Source: Liolophura sinensis (Eukaryota > Mollusca > Polyplacophora > Chitonida > Chitonidae). Taken from it: 64,000 nucleotides of DNA. The position numbers and the translations under genes are program-made. This document shows positions 44,807 to 58,147 of the stretch, piece after piece. The notes beneath the pieces are model-generated. The model was not told where the DNA came from. It ran no database searches and saw only the letters and a program-made list of their open reading frames with translations. Numbering within the stretch: position 1 is the stretch's first letter; each line of letters starts with the position of its first letter. The stretch is taken from NCBI RefSeq assembly GCF_032854445.1, contig NC_088301.1:33712402-33776401 (forward strand). Reading direction: 5' to 3'.

Positions 44807-47800
44807 TCATGAGCACTGTTGTAGTAATTTCTTGTAGATTTGTGAGTTCAAGAATCGAGGGTAGGAATCGCGATGCATTAAGGTGAATATTTGCAGCTGT
44901 GCTTCGTCGAATGTATGAGGTGTTGGGTCCACCATATTTCTGTTGATAACTTCCCGAACTCTTGAATCTAAACTAACCTGAAAAAGAGACAAAAAGAAAC
45001 TGATATGGAATATATTATAACTAAGAACATTTCAAATTAGCAGATCTGCGTAGAGTTGCAAAATCTATCAACTGATTTTTTGTACAGTAACATCATACAA
45101 TAGTTGCATGGTTTACACGTGTGATCAGTTTCATATTGTTTCATACATATATGTGTAATTTGGCCATGCTAAAACTTCTTAAACCTTTCCATTCATGCTA
45201 TACAGCCGCTTTACAAGCATGAAAGATGACATCAGGCACTTACCTCCTTAGGAGAAAGTATAGATATGTAATCTTCATATATTAATCTGGCCTTTTCTTC
45301 TACAACCTCAGGGTTTTCTTCTTTCTTAAGTTCTTCACATGCTAGCCAGAACAGCATATTTTCTTCGCTATATTCTGATCGTAGAAATTCCCTAAAGACT
45401 TTTCGACCTGTTTAAAAGAGAACAAAGGAAATATGCTTTATCCTCGGCCAATCAAAAGAGCCACAATAAACATAAGTATCTAAATTCTTTTGTCCTTCTT
45501 ACTTCTACATCAGATTTAAACTCATTCACTTAGGTGTTCAAGCTTGAAATAAGGGCCGAAGACAAGTGGAGTTTCAGATTTCTAATATGAATCTACAGTC
45601 ATGCTATCCTTCCACTTACCATTACTCTTCATGAGTTTTTCAAAGGACTCTCCCCACATCTTGATATCCTCTAGCGTGGGTCTGAAATTAGAACATAAAA
45701 CATAACATACTCTGTTACATTTTTAATTCAAGGAAGAATTGCCATCGCTGCACATTTCAGTAGTAGGTATAATTAAAAAAACATCTGAGGCAATAATGTT
45801 GAACATAAGACACGGACTCTTTTGTAAAGCAGTCCTTCACATTTTACAAGGCAAGTGCAGGCCCTTCGCCGAAGCTTTGCAAAAAAGTATGACAGTTTCA
45901 AAAAGTAGGAAATTCCAATAAACAACGACAACCCTTACAAATTATTTTGAAAATTTAAGCAATATCATTCTTTGTCGCCAAGGCGCAAATATATATATAT
46001 TAAACGTGAAGTTAACTTAAAACATAGGTGTTGATCCAGTATTGTTCGGGGTTTATGGGGAATACGCGGCAGTGTCATTAGAGTATTTTCTACAATTACC
46101 ACAAAATAACCGTTTTTTTTTTTAAAAAGGAGGGTACTGAACGTGTTTGCAAAATGTCCACTACAACAACGGTAAAACACATATAGCTTTCTGTTGGGAG
46201 CTGTTTAAGAGTTGATTACGCAAGGATCAACCACGTATCTGTAACATGCAGAAGGTTTGGAAAAAATGGAAAACATATCAATCTTTTCTTCAAAAACCAA
46301 TGTACTCTGTACATGTTTAAAGTGTGTCCTACAAAAGGTGTAACTTTTCATTTGGTAACTGTATCCGCATATTGATTATCCCTGTGCTAACATGAGTGGG
46401 GGGGAGGGGGGTGTCGACACCATAAAATATTTCCATTACTGCTGATTGTTATCTATCAAACATCTACATATACTTACGGATCATCCTTTTCATTAATTGG
46501 TCCTAAAGCCTTTGAACTTTCGGGTCCTTCGTCGCCATTTTTGACTGTAAGGCTGTAATCGTAAATAAGATACGGGTTGAGACAGCTAGCTCAGAGTGCA
46601 GTCTCAATCACAATATTTCAAGTTATCTTTAAGAGCAGACTCGAACCTTGCTCTAGTCTGCAAGTGTGTTCATAATGTAAACCGCTCTTAAACGAACATT
46701 CCCAGCAACGTTTGAGTTCCGAGTTACCTCCCCTTCATCTCTCACATACTGCGTCCATTTTAATTGAATTAAATTTTTCAAGACATCAATAGCTCTATGA
46801 TTTTTGTACATGACCAAGGAGGTAAACGCCTAACACAGTATCCCTATCAACATGCAGGACTGACGCAATCCTGCAATGACCAAAATCTGCGAGATGGGAC
46901 ATCTTTGAATTTTGTCATAATCAATATCTTCAAAAATCTTTATTTACAGTACATATTAACAATACCCTAAATCTTAATTGTCTGGTGAAGGAAAGCAATG
47001 TAATACCTATATATAAGAAAAATATATTGCAATAAAAGCGCAAGTATGTCCTAAATAAAAGCGAAGGGCAAGTTTCGAGTCCAATCTTAATAATTATCTA
47101 GGCCTTAACTTAAGTTTCAAAATCCATCCGCTTTTCCACTTTCTATATTTATAGATAAATAAAAATGTACGATCCCATCGTAGTTAATCAAAGGTTTCAA
47201 GAAAAACAATTCTCAAATTCTAAATTAAACGGAGCCATCGATGTACAATCGTCAGATATGTAGTATTGCTTCAGAAAGACGATGTTATTCTTTAAATAAT
47301 CACATATTCTTTCTTTTCATTGTATGGTGACCAACGAGATATCACTTTATGATAAGAGTAATATTCAAGTAAACTTAAAACAACATTGCTTTCTACAAAC
47401 AATTCACTGAAAATAATATCGGTACGTAAATTCAGCTAAAACGAAACATGGCAAGAGAAGGGGACATTAAGAGAGAAAATCTACTGCACTACAAGAACAC
47501 TGAAGCAATTATACAGTAGACTAGAAGAGGCTGTATAGTGGGTAGTAAAAAAAATGGAGAAGCATGTGCCCGAATTAAAAAAAAACAAAAAACAAAAAAA
47601 AAAAAACAAAAAAAAAAAACAAAAAAAAAAATACAATTGTATTAAAGTGAAATACAACACTATCAAACTTTTTACATGAAACCTTATACGAAAGAAGTGA
47701 TAAATAAACAGGGTTTTTAATAAAATATACAAATTATGTGTTTTGGAGTTCTCATTTAGGTCTTTTCATTACCGCTTACATTAAGTGGAAAACTTGAGCA

Positions 47801-48374
47801 GATTTCTGTCAATGTATGCATGAAACACTGGGCAGATTTGTGACTAAGTTTCCACCATTTTGGAAAAAAAATAACAAATGAATATTGTGAAATGAACGGA
47901 GCGGATATTTTCAGACTGATACAGATATAAACATCCACCTTTATCGGATGCTTGCTTAGCTTAAATAATAATAAATTCCATATCTTATGCTATCCATTCA
48001 AACCTTTTTTTGGCTAGTGCATAAATCTGTGAGGTATGATAAAATAAACAGGCCACCGAGGGCTTTACGGGAATATGATACAAAAAAATCACTTTTTTAT
48101 ATTCTGAAATTTATTACACTGCGAGGCGTAAATCCTGTATCAGTCTAAGAATGCCGTGGAAAAAAACAATCTAAAAAACACCATGCATTCACCATGAAGA
48201 AGAACAACAACAGCACCAACAAAAGCAGCAGGCACGGGACCCTCGGTCATTGGTGTTGGAGGGGGAGGAGGGTGGACTCTCCTGCTGGACATGACTGCCC
48301 GACCGGTTATTTCGTAGCCTTATGTCGTTCTCCCCTGAAGTATTGGAGGACTGGCGTCGCATCCTCACGCTCAT
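44807..48374 (-). CDS. RGS17/19/20: RGS protein of the RZ subfamily (RGS17/19/20-like), 5 coding exons, 217 aa
   Basis: Exons in transcript order: 48374-48193, 46552-46478, 45681-45620, 45407-45244, 44977-44807. All have GT-AG borders and matching phases, 654 bases with stop. The ATG is the first triplet after a splice acceptor (TTTTTGCAG), so at least one 5' UTR exon lies upstream. Residues 49-61 form the cysteine string CCFCWCCCC..C, the palmitoylated membrane anchor of this subfamily. The RGS domain (about 95-211) includes FREFLRSEYSEENMLFWLACE, DYISILSPKEVSLDSRVREV and DSYPRFLNS. RZ proteins speed GTP hydrolysis by Gi/Go/Gz alpha subunits at membranes. Length and exon plan match the vertebrate family (about 210 residues). 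Which vertebrate paralogue is closest cannot be decided here. Confidence 0.92.
47575..47632. repeat. Low-complexity A-rich tract
   Basis: Runs of 6-12 A separated by single C, in intron 1 of the RGS gene. Probably a decayed poly(A) tail or simple repeat. Confidence 0.8.
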
Positions 48375-51300
48375 CTGCAAAAACAAAACGTGACATATAT
48401 CACTATACCCACACAGATCTCATTCACGGTGAATGTTGTTTAGTAGCTAAGTTTTCTCAAATCCTTTTCAAGAATGTTCTGTGTGCATGCTCCCGAACAC
48501 ATCAAATGCAATCTGTTCGGTTTTAGACTGGGAATATGTAGATTCCCTCGCTTCTATTATTCGTTAGTCCTTATATTCTTGGGTCATAATAAACCACCAA
48601 CTCGTGTGGATGTTAGTGCAGTGTTATGATTGCTGAAGGTATCTTCCCTTCCATCAATATGGCGTACAAATCCGAACGTCACACATGGAAAGTTCATTGG
48701 TAATTAGCCAAAGGTTGGTGGTGTCCTCCCATACATAAAACTAGCAGGCATGGTATAACCGAAAGACAGTACAAAGTAGTACGCTAAAGAATCAATTAAA
48801 CTTATACAAAATCTTATTCTATTCAAAGAACAACATCGGCCACTGATTAACCAAAGAATAACAGAGACCACTGAATATTCGAAGAATAATAGAGACCACT
48901 GATTTAGTGCCATTGCGTTTTTAATGTGTCAAGTCTGAATTTCCCGATTTACAGTGGTTAAGCAATTTATAGACGTCGCAGCATATATTACATTTCTTGT
49001 CACTAACATCAAAATGACTGTTTATACCTGGATCATGGGAGATAACCGTGTATGAACCTACAGTGATCTTTGAATACATGTATGTTGATTAAGCATAAAA
49101 TCTCTCAGCTGTGGTCTCAATGATTACAGATAAGGTCTGCACTTGGGAAATTTGTTATCATAACAAGCGACGATAAGTAGGATCATACATATCATGCGCA
49201 AACAGAAGATCAGAAGCGTATCCAAATTTAACATTCTTTGCAATCTGGTCAGCACGGGATGTTGAACTGCAATACTTACATTTTTCGTACGTAAATAAGA
49301 TAAATCATTAAAATCGGGTATAAACATATCTATTTTAAAACACTGATGGCAAGCTATTAGCTTCTCCCATGAAACGCCTATAACTGTAGTATGCGCATAT
49401 ATAAATATGCACCATGCAATATTGGACCTTCACATGCACAGTATTGGTACCGATTATTCCATGTCAGAAACAGGGACCTCTGGTTTTCGCCCTGGTGATT
49501 TATATTAGCCGCTGAAACCATTCACGCAGTAATATAATATAGTTTAAATCCCAGAAAACCTTCTCTCACAGGAACTTGTGAGTGGCGGCACGAGACAAGC
49601 ACACCGCCATTACAAACTGGCTGCCCACGAACGCAGGCAAAGGCTACCTTCTATATGGCGCAGCAAGATGGTGGAGTGCCTATAGGTCTCGTAATGAACG
49701 ACAAAGATCGCCGCCGCTGCATGCAGAGGATTCCTCTCATTTGAAAGCAAGCAAACACGGCAATATGTGGGGGGACAAACTGATTCACATATTTCTGGCT
49801 TACCTGAAGATTGGCTAGCCAGCGCATCATCCAGTCCAAGGCGAACTGTGGACACGAGTGTGTCGGCTTGTCCGTGGAGTTAGCCACAATTGCTTACCGT
49901 CTCACTACACTTTTTCTTATCTGGGCTACCATCGATTTTTATACGCAGTCGAAATCAGCTTCACTGGACAGTCTTACTAATGTGGCTGGCGGGAGACAAT
50001 GAGGTTATATACACACACACCACACACATATATATTTATGTCTAGAGCTATAATAGGCATTGTTCGTCGTCCATCCGTCCTACCCAACGACTACGTCATC
50101 CACTGGCTGTAAGGTTGAGGCGGTTGGCGGACACTGAGTGCCCACTCTCTGCCTCAGCTCGTGGCAGATACACAGTCGGATCGATTCTTCAACACCAAGG
50201 GACCGATTCTTTTGACCCTTCACACCGAGGCTAAGCCAGTCTTTCCATACCTAAAGCCGTTATAAATCCAGCAAGGTACGCTCAATTCTCGCTTAATATC
50301 TCCCGCTATACTGCCCGCAGTTTCGATAACATAGGCATTCAGAAATGGTGACTATTTGATACTGTAGAATGGCATATTCCTTTATACCTGCACTAGAATG
50401 GTTGGTGATGTGGGTAGTGAGTGCGCCTTTGTGCCTTTGAGTTGCAGAAATGGAGGCGTCTGGAAGCTCAGGGTTGGGGATGGGAGTGAAGAGGAAGGTA
50501 TGGGACATAGCTTGTGGACTGAAGTTGAAAAGAATGAAAATGACACCATCTAGGAAGGCAAGCAGTCATTCGCCACTTCCCTTTCCAAATTAATCCGTGA
50601 ATCAGACACGCCTTGATGAATACAGAATTGTGACCCATTTGGGGCTTAGACAACGATAATGCCGTCATTTTGAGGGTTGAGTGTGGCCTTCAGACGACAC
50701 AGAGCTGAGACAAAAAACAAGTTCATCTTATAAAACTGATCTCTGCATCTTCACCAAAACATAAACAAATGCACTATTCGACACTTTGCGTTCATTAATT
50801 AATTTAAAGTATACAATTATGGAAGGGTTTTTGCGCTCCAACCATACGAATTGGGTGTATGTGCTCTATCACAAAGTTCAAAATGCACTGTAGATCTGCA
50901 CTGCATAGCAAGAATGTAAAAAAAACAATAAGAAGTGAAATGTCGTTCGTAATCCAAACATTTTGTCAAAACGATCATAGGATTATGGTTTTTATTGATC
51001 TGCTGCTAAAGTGACGTAATAAATAGTATTTTTTCGGGTCATCTTAATGGTTCTCCCATATCCACTTCATCTGCATGTATGACAGGTTGTGTCTTCTCTT
51101 TTTAAACATAAACTAGTGATAAACACATCGCATATTATAAATAAACCTGAAACTATACCTACAACGTTGTTTTTCCAGTGAAATTATCAGTATTATTATG
51201 ACCTTCTTGGGGGTCAAAAGTCGTTGTTATCGGTTACTATTGTGGCTGTGCACACTGTGACTGTTATGATTCCTGTTGGAGAAAGGTCTCCAGGCACCAA

Positions 51301-54300
51301 CGAAGCTGATGGTCATTGGCGTAACAAGATTCAAAATCTTCACGAGTTCGACACATGTGGGATCCATACTTCGACGAGACGCATAACATATAGCTTGTAC
51401 ATACTTTTCCTTGTCATCTTATCCTTACAATACCCGAAATTTATTTGAAAAGAAGTTAAAATAAGCGTTATGTTTTAATATTCACAGACACTATACAGAA
51501 GAAGTAGGAAGCTATATCGCAATATATCACATCTGATACACAAATATATTTATAGAGCAGCCAGTAACCAAAACCCTGCCCTACCTAATCGATAAATCTG
51601 TATATACTGCATGGAACTGAAGATCACACGTTGGCTATATCAGTAATGTTATTTCAGTGATTTGCTTTGCAGGACAAGGGATATAAGTAACAAAAATCAG
51701 CAAAGCATTACATATACACTGTTTGCTGAAATCACAAAAAGTCATGTTTTTATTTACATTATGGAGAAGATGGTGCCAATTGGTTTAAAGTTATTAGTCA
51801 GATGAATTAAATAGTGATGAACATGAGAGATATACCCGAGTAAGCATTCAATTAACACCCTTCATTCTAATGCTTCGCAAACACAACCTGCGTAATTCGG
51901 CTAGTAAACACAGAGGTATTACGCAACGAAATATATCAATATTCCGACCACGTCAATAAGTTTGCGTGCGAACCATTGAGGGCATATGTGGATTTAATTC
52001 CTCGGCAAATAGCGAGTGAAAAAATGCCATAGCTAACTAGAAGCAAAAAACGCCATGTTAACAGAAGCAGGGCGAGTTATGGGATTACTTGTCTTTAAAT
52101 GTGCGTGTATTCTATCATTTTCAAGCTTGGTATCTCGGGAGCTCGCGTCACTAAGGCAACAGTTGGCCACTGCTTTGTAGTCAATGGATCGCCTACCGGT
52201 CTAGTGACGTCAACACAAGAATCATGAATGAGTCGCGTACGCACACAACTGCCGTATATGGTAGATGAAGCAAATGGCGAAAAGCAATGGATTAAGTGCT
52301 CGGTAATTTATTTCTGTTAAGCCAAGGACAATATCCAAGAACAACAAGCGAATATGATAAATCCTGATATACTGGACTAAACTAAACTAAAAAGTACAAA
52401 ACCAGGTAACTTGTCTCGTCTGCTAAATCATACATATATTGTTTCTACCTACATATCCTGTATTACATAGGTCATGTTGATTGATCGCTGAAAAATCGAC
52501 ACCCATTTTCTATAAATCATGGCACCAAAATACAGTTCTAAATGACAGATGACATCGCGTTAGAAGTATTATAAGCCCTACTGTTTGATCAATGATAAAC
52601 AATTCATACTATTAATGGAGAAAAAATGCGAATTTGAGAGTTAACAAGTCACCATGTATACGGAAACGCCACAATATGGCTGGAATATAGGCGAACTGGC
52701 TCTTAAGTATTTGCATATATATATATCTATATTATTTCAACCTATACAGCGAAATGATATAAGTGGGAAAGAATAGTCCTATCAGCTGAAAATACGTGTT
52801 GTACATATTGCTAATGTCATCATTTCGGAGAGGAGTTCGAAACAGGTCAGTCTGGTTCATCTAAATATATATATTATCCTTTCTTGTCAAGTATTCCTTA
52901 ATGTGTTTCTCTTACATAAACATTACCTAGAATGCCTCTTGACCAAATGAGATCAAATGATAAAATGCATCTTTTGCTGGTTCGGCTGCACTTTTAAGTC
53001 AGGCACTTAGCAAAGGGCTGTGGTTTAACTCCAGGCACTCCGGCTTCGGCAACCAACAAAAGACAACCTCGTCGTTTAAGCGTTTAAGCGAAAAGTTCAG
53101 TACGCCGAACTTATTCAAGAAAGTGAATAATAAGATGTAGTACAACATAGTACTTCACTATTCACTAATCCAGGTCTGGTGAATGGTTGCGTGTTGTGCT
53201 GAGATAAAGATGTAAACAAAACGAATGATAGGTCACAATTATAGCATGTTAATTGGTTTTGCACTTCATATGATACTGTCCACATATGATGCCGTGTTTT
53301 CGTAGTTTAAACTCTCTCTATACTGAGACGTTTTATCATTGGCATTAACTGCAATTCACCAGCCCCGCCTGAGACCACGTTGCCATGGAGATAGCTATAA
53401 TCTTATTCATCCAAATTTCACCTGCCTCTGAGAAATAAATGGCTCTTTACCACTGTGAGTGGAGATAACGATTTGTTTGCACTAGCCATGTCCACCATGA
53501 ATGACAGAGTATTTAAGTCTAAATTTGGAATGCCTCGCTACATATCATGTCACTGCTAGCTCCACAGAACAGAGCGAATGCAAAAGTGATAGATGTATTT
53601 GTATTTTCAATGCGTATCCCTGAAATGCTAGCCAGAATAATTAAAATAGACTTGATTTCAAGAAACAAAGCGGGGCATCTCTAAATGTTTGCAGTCAGTA
53701 AATTAAAACTACATCCTCTTAGTTAAATGTTGTAAATAGGACTGTAAGTCTTCCAAACCAAACTTTCACTGACTGAGACTTTCTCCTTTTTTACTTCCTT
53801 CAGGTTAATAGTCTTAAGAGGATGATTACTGCAGAATAACTCTTAATTCTTGTCTTTCGGTAACAATAACTAACATAAAGTACTCCGCGATGAATTTTTC
53901 ACCATATCAACCAATGGTTCGCTGCGGTTTGTGTTATTCCAGCAAAAAGCGGATTCTCAGTTAGACCTTGCCTTTGAAATAGACACCCCAAAATATATTA
54001 CAGGAATGTGATTTTTGATGCCACGAATGGAACTTCAGTACTGTATTATGCTGTACAAGCCTCTCTCAAAATGTATACATTTGACATTCTAAAACTTGGA
54101 ATATGGTAGCAATCGATGCACAGTTCAAGAGAACATAAGGCAATGAACATAGGACAACATATTATGTTATTAATCTGAATAAAAAATACACTCTCATGGA
54201 TGAAATTATAGGCCATGCAGGGTGCTTAAAGTACTTTAAATCTGTCCAAGATATGTACCCTGCAGAGAACAGCATTTCTTAAATGGGCCATTGTTTGCTC

Positions 54301-54650
54301 AAATCACATAAATATGATCCTGTATGATCCTAGCTTATTTTACATGGTGGAGAAAAAAATTGCACACATAAATCCACCATCTGAAGAGTATTTACATTTC
54401 AAAGACCACTCTGTTCTGAAATTTTTCGATTGACATTGTTTCACCTAATTAATTAATTTTCTCCAATTTCAGGTCTGCGTATCATTGGCAGGGAAACTTA
54501 TATCTAACCATGCCATATAAGGAATGTTTAAAAAAAAAAAACAAACCCTGTGACGTGGGAGGAATGCTAAAGATACCACTTCCGGCTAAGCTAGAAAGGT
54601 TGATTTGAACAGGGAAGATGAAACATCTTGATGAACAGGTCTAATGAGAG
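48375..54650. other. Upstream region of the RGS gene, no coding exon found
   Basis: AT-rich DNA, presumably containing the 5' UTR exon(s) or intron of the RGS gene. A piece of a SINE-like repeat is near 52,990-53,060 (GCACTTAGCAAAGGGCTGTGG, CTCCAGGCACTCCGGCTTC). A CA/TA-rich stretch is at 50,012-50,036. An RFX X-box-like GTTGCCATGGAGAT is at 53379-53392. Small ORFs at 49,580-49,890 overlap on both strands and are not supported. Confidence 0.45.
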
Positions 54651-54659
54651 AGGACAGGT

Positions 54660-54950
54660 GGTGCCTCTTCACCCATCTTCCAGTGATGGCGGTGTATGGA
54701 GGCCCAGTTCATTTGCCTGACTGGTGTTCAACGCTGCAGTCACTGACATGTATACTATCAGGCAGGTTTAAGGGTGGAAGAAACCGATGTGACCAGTAAA
54801 CCACCGATCGCCGTGCCTGTCCAACTCCCTGAGTTTAATCTACAGACGAAGCTGTGGGAGCTGGAATCGAACACGCACTCTCATTGGTCAATGGCCAGGC
54901 AGTTGAAGTAAGCCAGCCCTTTAACCGTCTGAACCAGTCAGAGCCCTTGG
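54660..54950 (-). mobile_element. tRNA-derived SINE, minus orientation, second family or diverged copy
   Basis: On the minus strand a head with an A box-like TGGTTCAGACGG and a B box GTTCGATTCC is followed by a body matching mollusc V-SINE order at a lower level (GGTTTCTTCCACCC, then CACCAGTCAGGC). It is clearly diverged from the 31,665 copy. The exact ends are not defined. Confidence 0.5.
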
Positions 54951-57900
54951 AGACTTATTGAGCTCATCACTCAACATTACAAATCATGCGATGGATGCCA
55001 ACTAGGCCATGTTTGGTTTTCATTCATGGTTCATGCGAAGGTCTGTTCTGGGATACGCCTTTTTTATTCTTCATGGGGAAAGAGATTACACGCTGTTCCA
55101 GGAAGAATGCCATACGCTCCAATGTTTAGGGTCTGAGGTCAATGATGGAAAAAGTCCAGAATTTGCTTTACAAGTGAGTCTAAATCTGCTTTAACCCGGG
55201 TTTTAGGGCCGTCTCTGCATCACGCTGAATAAAATGAATTGAGATCAAAGCGTAACGAAAATATATATTTTGATTAATGACAACTTATAAATTAGCACAG
55301 TATAAATTTGAATACTGATTAAACTTACGGAACTAAATCTTTCCTTAAATCTTTATTGTATAATTGCAAACTGTGCCTCCTCTACGCATGACTATCTTAC
55401 TTTCTTAGTGTGTTTGTATGCATGTGTGCTTGGGAATTTAACGTCATACTTAACAATGTCTCACTCATATATGTTTCACTCATATATGTACACATATTGT
55501 GTCTTCTTGCGGCAAGGCGATTCCAAGACGCCAAAGTTTTGCCGCCATTCAAGCCTAATGTTGAAGGCACAAGACATGACACCCCACCCAGTCACATCAT
55601 ACTGAAAGCGGGCCATCCAGTTATTTTACCACTGAGTGTCAATTCACTATAAGTAATTACGTATTTACAGTTTTATAAGGGGTTTAGTTTAGCAATCTGT
55701 GTTGACATGGCTGTAAAATATCCATGAAATTCTAAAATGAATCATGTTAACAAATCCATAGCTCACTGTTTTTGTAAGAACAGATATATGAATAGTCTGT
55801 AAGAAATGAAATCAAGTCCACATTCAACCTGAATATATTAAGCTGTATAATCAGTAATAAAATAAATATTAGTTTGATCCATTATTACTTTTATTAATAT
55901 AATTGCAAATACAAAATTTCCCATAAATGCCTATATAAGAAACCATCTTTACTAAGAATACAATGTTCAATATCTGCTACCTGCATGGAGCAAATTTAGT
56001 CTGCCTGTATTGAAGACCACACTAGAGTGATTAGAATGCCAACGACTCGTTTAACCCACGGCAGGCATGATATAGTCTACCGGATGAAAGGAAATAGCAG
56101 CGGGTGTTTTCGCTCCCTTGAACGAGTAACCAGTAAGATGCTTGACATAAATGTTGATGTAAGGGGCAGGCCGCGTGCGTCCCCAGTGCAGTTAGCACAG
56201 CTGAGCCCTTAACGCCCCGAGTCCCGAATCAATCATGCCCAGTGTTTATCTAGGCGAAATAAAGATGCTTTCTTCCTAGTTGTGGAGAAGGAATCGATAG
56301 TTTGTCCCATGATCGATATTATTTGAATCAGGGGAGACAAATCTCGTGTAGTGTCGGCTCTCTGAGACACGTCTGAACCCACGACCTTGCATCTCTTCAA
56401 TTCACATTGTGGTCCAACTCAAGTCACCCGACTGCGTTTATCGAGTTGACACTCTACTCGACAAGTAATGTACGATAATTACAGCCAATCGAACAACTGG
56501 TTACAGGAAATACGAAAAGGGCTACCACTAGATCGAGTGCTCATTTACACAGCCGGCTTAATGTGGGCAACTCGATTAATGACTGACTAGAATCTGACTT
56601 GCAGAAACTTTTGTAACTGGTCTTACCTTTATATTAAAAAACGCCAGTTAAAAGGTTTCCCTAAATATACTATAGTCTTCCTAGAATTATGTACGAATGA
56701 ATATGGTATAATAGGCAATGACCCAGTCTGTTGCGGTACAGCACAATGGTCACCATACATACATTTATTTATTTGATAGGAATTTCCCTTACATACAACG
56801 GAGACCAGCATTACAAATTTTTAAGAAATAACTAGCCGAGAATTGATGCCATCTAGTATATATCTATTTTCTAGTTTAGAAGTGAACACACATACGACAG
56901 AGAAACACAAAAGAAAGTTTTAGCATTACATCCTAGACTATTACAGTTGACGGCGAAAACTTACTATACCCTGTGTCAGCTTTATAACACCAAAAACAGA
57001 TAAGAGTTTCTATAGACAGGCTATTAAAGAGCAGATTTAGATAGGTTATGAGAATACGTGACCAGGCACTACTGTTACACCTCAAAAGCGATCAAAGGTA
57101 AATACAACATAAAACTGATGCGAATAATAGATATGGCATCTTAACTACAGCCATCCTCGGTCTTGAATATTTTATGCAGTTTTATATGACCATGTCGACA
57201 AACATCATGGATTTCCATTCACTAAGTCCAGGGATATGGCGGTCGACAAAGCAAACAATGCTGTAATATATTAGACGACAACAAAAACCGAACGTAAATC
57301 TTTCCATTTAAAGTTTCCTGTAATTTTACCGAATCTAATCCGATCTACGATGCGCTGTTTGTTACCAAATCTCCCTCTGCACATATTTTGTCATCGTACT
57401 GGTCAAGAATTTATGTCAGAACTGAGCAGTAAACAGTGGCAGGATACACCATTCAGTCTTCTCTGAGTGAACAGCTTATCAGCGAAGTGGCTCATTCAAG
57501 GCACAGACGTTGAATCTCACAGTTACCATAATCTAGGCTATAAACTGTACCGAGCCTTATTTTTTTTACCTCACGTAAACATACATCTAAGGCAAACATG
57601 TCGATAAATCTTGTGTTGAGAAACTTTCACTCCAAATTCGAAACACATTTAGAATGTCTGAAGAGGTGTCGATATACATAACTCGAGTGAGGTAGGCAAT
57701 TATGCCTATACACACCAGTGCTACACAAAACTGATAAGTCTGCAAAAAGAGTACTCTCGGGCTTTGTTCTTGACAACTTTCTACTTGTGGTTTAACATTT
57801 CTTAAGACATACTTCTCATAAAACCAACAGAAAGGAAGACATCAATCGCTAAAGTCCAGCAAGACGGCAGGTGGCTTAAGCACTGTATAACGCCATTGAC

Positions 57901-58091
57901 TATCACCTCGGCTCGCTGGCTGTAGCCTGCACGGTGTTTCTAGGTCAACTGGTTCCAGCGACCTAGATAAATCGACCTAATTTCGCCGCGAGCACTTTTG
58001 GAATACGCGGCGCGCGTATCTAACACCATCACCCAGCCAGTCATATGGAAGATACGGAGAGATATGGGGGGAATGGTCACATCACAACCCG

Positions 58092-58147
<56 letters not shown>

